From Larix sibirica (Eukaryota; Streptophyta; Pinopsida; Pinales; Pinaceae): a stretch of 12,487 nucleotides of DNA. A program made the position numbers and the translations under genes. Below, piece by piece: positions 8,274 to 12,487 of the stretch. The stretch lies in NCBI GenBank assembly GCA_004151065.3, contig NWUY0303918987.1:1-12487 (forward strand), given 5' to 3'. The notes beneath the pieces were generated by a model, which saw only the letters and a list, made by a program, of their open reading frames with translations, was not told the origin of the DNA and ran no database searches. Numbering within the stretch: position 1 is the stretch's first letter; each line of letters opens with the position of its first letter.

Positions 8274-8965
8274 TCATATTCCATTCAAAATTCTGTAGAC
8301 TCGAGGATAGATTCCAGCAATTGAGCTTCCTTTTGATATATGAGAATTAGGGATTGATGCTTTACTGTTCACTGGTGTGTTGATAATTTTGAGTTGAGAT
8401 ATAATTTCATCAGTAGCTATGGATGGATCTTCAACTGTAACTGGATCTGTAAGTGTCACTTTGTCAATGGATGCCTTGACTTTATTGACGATAGAGAAGT
8501 CTTAATTAGTGACACATGGATTTTCATATCTGATTGCATATGTGAGAGTTTCCCTGTCTACGGTTTGTACCTTGATTTATCCAAATGTTATTGATTCAAC
8601 TGGATATGTTAACATTTCGTGTTTCTGGATTTTCTTTTGTGCTAGTAAGCTTTGATTATGACTCCTTAGGTGAGAAATTTCTTCATCTTTCCGTGATAAG
8701 TCCTTGTTGAATTTCTTCTTGAGATCTTGAATTTGTTATTGTGATTCCTGATTGTTTTGTTGATATTTTGCTAATTCGCTTTTTAACTCATCAACTTTTG
8801 TAGTGAGGGAGATTTTTTTTGCATTCTTAACTGATCTCTTCCATGGATAGATTAATTGATTACATTACGAGTTTCTCCAATTCTTCCTTTAATTGTACCA
8901 ATTCTTTCTGATATGAGTATGCCATGGTCACTTCATGGTTGAATAACATTTCTTTTACTATACCT
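8274..8965 (-). pseudogene. Decayed element coding region with coiled-coil-like stretch (antisense)
   Basis: Read on the minus strand, one frame runs from about 8837 to 8274 with three in-frame stops. It starts with a Lys/Glu/Leu-rich, heptad-like stretch (KVDELKSELAKYQQNNQES, then KDEEISHLRSHNQSLL). It passes through TYPVESITFG and YAIRYENPC and ends in VTLTDPVTVEDPSIATDEII and SHISKGSSIAGIYPRVYRI. A second piece one frame off (about 8962-8864) reads EVTMAYSYQKELVQLKEELE. Coherent composition over about 230 codons with several lesions fits an old retroelement protein, for example a gag-like or pararetrovirus-like structural region. The family is not recognised. It is antisense to the kinase gene and not expected to make protein. 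Confidence 0.5.
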
Positions 8966-9352
8966 CTACTCTTGGCATTAATTAGGTGCACAGAGTGTGA
9001 ATGCCCCCACTAATAATATGTACTTTTTCGTATAATTCTGCTTAGGAGTTTAGAACCTTGAAATGATATTTAACTCGATGCTTTTTAATTGGTAAGTAAC
9101 AGGGTTCCTCCTCACTTATTTAAAAGGAATTGAACCTTCATTTAAAATTTAAACAATGAATAATATTTTTCTTCTTAGGATACTTGTATACTCCACTTAT
9201 AAACTACTCTTGTTTTCTCAATGCTTATCTTAATACCTCCACCACTTATCTTATGAAGTGCAATGCTTTCTCAGGCAAGATTTGTCTATAAGCTACTCGA
9301 TTGAATTTGTCTGGTGTATGTATTTCAGCAATATGTTTTATTTAGGGCAATA

Positions 9353-9600
9353 TCAGATTTTCTGTGTTTCAGAAAATGTCGAGCATAAGGATCCACCATT
9401 TATGTTCAGTCCGTTAATTTGAAATTTCATTACAGAGTTTTCTCTTAACACTATTTGTGCTGCCTTTGCGAATTTCAAATCTATCTTTTCTAACTTTTGC
9501 CTCTGTCCATTTTTTGTTTCCTTTTGAAATTCCACTATCTCAGGATTCAGTTTTTTTGATTACTTATTTTTCTCTTTGCTTCCTATATGTTCATTAATTT
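9353..9600 (-). pseudogene. Second decayed minus-strand coding remnant
   Basis: Minus-strand reading from about 9600 has one early stop, then a run of about 65 codons ending at 9353. It contains EFQKETKNGQRQKLEKIDLK, FAKAAQIVLRENSVMKFQIN and GGSLCSTFSETQK. A further piece in another frame at about 9170-9270 reads SGGGIKISIEKTRVVYKWSI. The strand and Lys/Glu-rich style match the remnant at 8274-8965, so these may be successive parts of one broken element about 1.3 kb long. No known domain was recognised. Between the pieces (8966-9352) stops occur in all frames. Confidence 0.35.
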
Positions 9601-10000
9601 TTTTTAGGGAATCATGTTATTGTATGATATGATAATGTTACTATTATGTATTTGCTGTAAATAATAATAATAATAATAATAATAATAAACATCAATTTTC
9701 TAAGGTCACAGTCTAGCCAGGCCCAACTATTGGATTTTTTACTTGTGGTATATGATCTTGCTTGTTAGCCTTTCAAAATTCCTTCTCATCGATTGTTGGT
9801 CTCCTTCTCTTAGTTGTTGGGTTACCTTCTATATGTAAACTGCTTTTTGCATTTACAGATAGAGGGAAAAGGAAATCACAGACTAATATCGAATGTTGGT
9901 TGTACGAAGATTTGCAGATTTATGAATATCTTTAATTTTGATTGTGCTCGATACATTCAGAGATCTATTTTTGATGCATGATATATATTTAATCTAACTA
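9601..10000. other. AT-rich intronic stretch without a gene
   Basis: Nothing supported apart from the AAT microsatellite. T-rich on the + strand, with no recognisable coding or RNA signal. Confidence 0.6.
9660..9688. repeat. (AAT)n microsatellite
   Basis: About ten uninterrupted AAT units, in intron 3. Length is likely to vary between individuals. Confidence 0.95.
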
Positions 10001-10173
10001 AATTATGCAGATCCATTTTCCATGGGAGAATTCAAATCCATGTCTTTCTATTTTGAAGCATGGGAACCTGTCTCCGGTGTTCACACATACCAGGGTACAT
10101 GGGGGCCTAGGATGGTGTTGGGGATGTTTGTGTAGTCCACAGCCTGCCCCCAGCATCGTTTGTGAATGTTTCA

Positions 10174-10211
10174 GGGACATCCTGGGCTGTTGACAGATGC
10201 CCAGATGTCCC
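10174..10211. repeat. Strong hairpin, 13-14 bp stem with one bulge
   Basis: GGGACATCCTGGGC (10174-10187) pairs with GCCCAGATGTCCC (10199-10211), with one unpaired C and an 11-nt loop. GC-rich relative to surroundings. Probably an element remnant; no termination or microRNA role can be claimed. Confidence 0.8.
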
Positions 10212-10242
10212 CTCATGGGTAGTAACCCCTCACGGGTAGTAA
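10209..10242. repeat. 17-bp tandem duplication
   Basis: CCCCTCATGGGTAGTAA is followed directly by CCCCTCACGGGTAGTAA, one difference. It overlaps the right arm of the adjacent hairpin. Confidence 0.93.
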
Positions 10243-10257
10243 ATGTTTGTTGACATT

Positions 10258-10290
10258 CCAAGGAACACTCAGGTACAAGACATTCCTTGG
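10258..10290. repeat. 8-bp inverted repeat (CCAAGGAA / TTCCTTGG)
   Basis: CCAAGGAA (10258-10265) and TTCCTTGG (10283-10290) are perfect complements around a 17-nt loop. It is the second hairpin in the same 120-bp block. Confidence 0.7.
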
Positions 10291-10700
10291 CCCTGTTGGG
10301 TGCCAGCAAAGTGCTGAAACATGCAAGTTTTGGTGCCTGGTCAGTCAGCTTTGGGCCTTTCTTGGCATGACAACAAAAACTCAAAAAGAGAAAAACAATA
10401 AAACAAAAAAAGGTGCCTGACTAGCTTGTGAACTTAAAGCCCCTTGTGAGGGGTGTGGTTTTATTAATTTAACTTCATCTGTTGGCAAAAGGGAAGCTGA
10501 TTTGTGTCTGTTGAGCATGAAGAGAGCCAACAGGCCTTTTACTCTCTTTCACCTTTGGTGCATCCATAGGAGCCATATTCATGCCGTGGACACTGTTGGG
10601 TTAGAGATTTGGAAGTTTTGGCGGAGATTTGTAGCAGATAAGATAATTTTACAGTTTATTAATGTCCAACGAATGACCACAAAAGTAGGTCAATGGGACT
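10291..10700. other. Unidentified intronic block with A-rich tract
   Basis: An A-rich stretch at about 10372-10412 (repeated CAAAAA-type runs) separates the hairpin block from sequence of moderate GC. It might mark the tail of an old retroposon, but no element body with a known signature is seen on either strand and no target-site duplication was found by eye. Confidence 0.3.
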
Positions 10701-10798
10701 AGATGATATGTCTAGTATGAGTAATATGTGGGAGTGCAAATGTAGCTCCTAGGAAGTGCCAAAAGTGAAGCTCCTAGTAGTAAAGCCTCATAACCATG

Positions 10799-10806
10799 TA
10801 TAAAAC
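10799..10806 (+). promoter_or_regulatory. TATA-like box upstream of a GC-richer block
   Basis: TATAAAAC stands 119 bp before an ATG at 10918. Between them lies an A-rich, CTCAAAAA-repeating leader and a purine run (GAGAGGAAGAGAGAG). The arrangement resembles a plant promoter and leader, perhaps from a retroelement, but the frame that follows is short and transcription is not shown. Confidence 0.25.
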
Positions 10807-10917
10807 CATATCAAAGGCATGGGATACAAAATACAAAGTGAGCTTGTCCGAGACTAGACAACTCAAACCACTCAAAAACTCAAAAACCTGTCAATAGAGA
10901 GGAAGAGAGAGCTGAAG

Positions 10918-11411
10918 ATGGATTCGGTGATGTCAAGATCTCCTAGGCTTGATGGTCGAGGGCAATGGGGGGAGAACGGGGTGCTTGCTCGCTGTCGTTT
11001 TCAGGGCTCGCCGGAGGCTTCAGGATATTCGACTGTATGAGCTTGGTGGATGTAGGAGCGAGGGATACTCCTAACATTCGAGGTCGAAGGAAAGAAACTT
11101 TGGATAGACGATTGGCTGCCCTGCTGAGGATGGGAGGAAATCTGGTGGGCGGGGAGTGCCTTGCACTGGATCCGTTTGGGCTTGATCCCTCTGGCGCTCT
11201 AAAAATTAGTGGATTGGTGTATAGTTCGGCAACTTCGAACTAGTCTTGATAAAATCAATTGAGGTTGAGGGGAGACTCGAGGTCTTACTACTCTATTGTC
11301 GGAGGTACTCTAGGACTTTGCTCGACGCTTGTTTCTACGATCTGATGGATCAACAATAAAACAAGAGGTTATCGTCCTGGTCCTCCCAAGATGGGGTGGC
11401 TTGTGTAGGAA
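10918..11411 (+). other. GC-richer block with short broken open frames, unidentified
   Basis: The ATG at 10918 opens 40 codons to a TGA at 11038-11040. A different frame is open for 92 codons from 10965 to 11243, with a Leu/Gly-rich end (LAALLRMGG, LALDPFGLDPSG). Neither matches a family I know. The block is clearly more GC-rich than the rest of the intron and directly abuts the antisense LINE tail, so it could be the 3' untranslated part of that element or a separate fragment. Not called as a gene. Confidence 0.3.
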
Positions 11412-12199
11412 CTAGGACCCGTGGTTGAATATTTCCTTGTTAAAGAGGGTGAGGCATCGCTGGTCCTGATGTCGGAAAAATGTAGAGGGATCCCCCTGAG
11501 TCCCTATAGAGTCGATGTTATCGTCTTCTAATCTCATAGTATAAAGAGCACCTAAAGATGAGGTGCATCTCTGTCTCCGACTCTTGTAAGTAGCACACAT
11601 GGCAGATCTTATTAGATCGAGGTAGATGGTGGTATGTCTCCACTAGAATCGACCTGAAGTTGTCCTGGGGGAATCCTGAGTGAGTGCGTCCAATGCCTGT
11701 ATGTGTATGGGGGGTGGACGATAATGCCATCTTGTAGCTCTAGGAAGTGCTCAAGGTAGAAGGACATCTTTGAGCCAAAGCTCGTCGGAGCTGAAGTCCA
11801 AGTAACTTGAATGTACAATCTGTAGATATCCTCTCTGATGGATTGGTTCAGTACTTGTCTAGGCATCAAGAGATGGCTTGGCGCATCTAGGGAGAATCTG
11901 AATGGGGGAAGGCGCTATGGAGAGATGGTCATTGATTGGGGAAGCCGAGATGCGGCTGAGAGCCAACCACGTGCATGACTTGTGGGGTGATCTAAAGCGA
12001 GAGCCTTTGAGGAGCAAAGTGCAAGTTAGGGGTACCTCTCTCTCTTGGCGGCGGAGTCTTTGAAAGATTTGACTTTGTGAAGGAAAGAGACCAAACGAAA
12101 GATGACCTCAAGGCAGAAGGGGTGGACGCCGAACTTTGCCTGAATAATGGGCTGCAGAACAGTACGCTTGCATCGAATGATGCGCTTGAGAACACATTG
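11412..12199 (-). mobile_element. LINE (non-LTR retrotransposon) ORF2 C-terminal remnant, antisense
   Basis: On the minus strand, one frame runs from about 12199 to 11612 with two stops (TAA, then TAG). It reads LKRIIRCKRTVLQPII, FCLEVIFRLVSFLHKVKSF, REDIYRLYIQVTW and KMSFYLEHFLELQDG. The frame then shifts to one (11730-11518) with a zinc-knuckle-like CHVCYLQESETEMHLIFRC, spacing CX2CX9HX4C, followed by YYEIRRR. A second shift (11600-11412) gives STFFRHQDQRCLTLFNKEIF and a stop. This order, post-RT region, C-terminal CCHC-like finger, then a short tail, is typical of plant LINE ORF2 proteins. The endonuclease and reverse transcriptase are missing: homology ends near 12200 where sequence turns AT-rich, as in 5'-truncated copies. 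Two stops and two frameshifts show it is dead. Confidence 0.75.
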
Positions 12200-12487
12200 G
12201 GGGAGTTATTTTTTTAAATTCCTAAGTAATTTTGTTTATTTTTTGTATTTGTTTCAGATAGTTTTGAATATATATTTTTAAACAAGGAAAACCTTGTGGG
12301 ATCCCCCCTTTCTTCCCCACAATATCTAGATGGATGGTGGCTCAACCGCCAACCACAATAGTCATTGGTGACCTAACAAGATTCAAATTGCAACCTAACT
12401 AGAACTGGAGACCTAACAATCAAATTTGTCTTGAAACAGTCCATTCGAACTGATTGACCCACTGTGATATATATATATATATATACT
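12200..12487. other. AT-rich end of window, no gene
   Basis: T-rich DNA with a small hairpin (ACAAGG at 12282-12287, CCTTGT at 12292-12297). No coding or RNA signal is seen. Confidence 0.5.
12467..12485. repeat. (AT)n microsatellite
   Basis: Nine or more AT units near the right edge of the window. Confidence 0.95.

Larger units (their letters stand above)
7858..8362. repeat. Composite of direct repeats in intron 3
   Basis: A 57-58 bp segment starting GATAGATTCCAGCAATTGAG lies at 7878-7935 and again at 8306-8362, 428 bp apart, differing mainly by one inserted base. The first copy is itself bracketed by a second direct repeat, GGCTTCTGTGATTTGGGTGA at 7858 and GGCTTCTGTGATTCGGGTGA at 7936 (period 78). 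The 8306 copy lies inside the minus-strand coding remnant, so the 7878 copy is probably a displaced piece of the same element. A foldback lies between the copies. Confidence 0.85.
6724..12487 (+). other. DYRKP: Intron 3, at least 5.76 kb, acceptor not in window
   Basis: It begins with a consensus donor GTAAGT. I looked in all frames on the + strand for a continuation into the kinase C-lobe (hinge, catalytic HCD/HRD loop, DLG, SRSYRAPE-type activation segment) and found none. The interval holds AT-rich DNA, repeats and decayed transposon coding sequence, described separately. A very long intron filled with element remains is common in gymnosperms. The alternative, that the gene has been cut and is a pseudogene, cannot be excluded from this window. 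Confidence 0.7.

Noticed and set aside
9998-10384. 128-codon minus-strand frame with several Cys and His
   Set aside because: The Cys/His spacing fits no known finger, the region is hairpin-rich, and no family is recognised. It might be an element remnant but cannot be called.
11992-12195. 67-codon Ser-rich minus-strand frame
   Set aside because: The neighbouring frame on the same strand gives the LINE-like reading, so this one is a shadow.
1-12487. CRISPR array, bacterial operon or phage content
   Set aside because: No regularly spaced repeats with unique spacers, no ribosome binding sites, and clear GT-AG introns show that this is plant nuclear DNA.

Overview
This window looks like nuclear DNA of a land plant, most likely a gymnosperm or another large-genome lineage. 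The clues are GT-AG introns in a plant-type kinase gene, AT-rich non-coding DNA, and a third intron that runs more than 5.7 kb without reaching the next exon and carries transposon debris. The species cannot be named from the sequence.

There is one recognisable host gene, on the + strand: a plant DYRK-type protein kinase (DYRKP group). Three coding exons are visible (2682-4320, 4675-6163, 6444-6723). They join in phase into 1136 codons without a stop. They give a LisH-like N-terminus, a long poorly conserved regulatory region, an acidic conserved region, and the first part of the kinase domain (degenerate glycine loop, ATP lysine, helix-C glutamate). The catalytic loop, DFG-type motif and activation loop must lie past the right edge, or the gene is incomplete.

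Layout: 1-340 holds two short tandem duplications. 340-2600 is upstream DNA with weak promoter-like signals, a family of 77-90 bp repeats with tRNA box-B-like cores, and probably a non-coding 5' exon plus a leader intron. 2611-2681 is the likely end of the 5' UTR, with a three-codon upstream ORF. 2682-6723 is the coding part with two short introns. From 6724 to the end is one long intron. It contains a cluster of direct repeats and a 95-nt foldback (7858-8362), minus-strand decayed coding remnants with a coiled-coil-like stretch (about 8274-9600), a hairpin-rich block (10174-10290), a GC-richer unidentified block (about 10700-11411), and a minus-strand remnant of the C-terminal end of a LINE ORF2 (11412-12199). 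Simple repeats lie at 9660-9688 and 12467-12485.

The recognised coding remnants in the long intron are all antisense to the kinase gene. I see no rRNA, tRNA gene, CRISPR array or intact mobile element, and no clear evidence of a new biological system. The points most worth a second look are the box-B-like repeat family upstream of the gene, the nested repeat and foldback structure in intron 3, and the antisense element remains.
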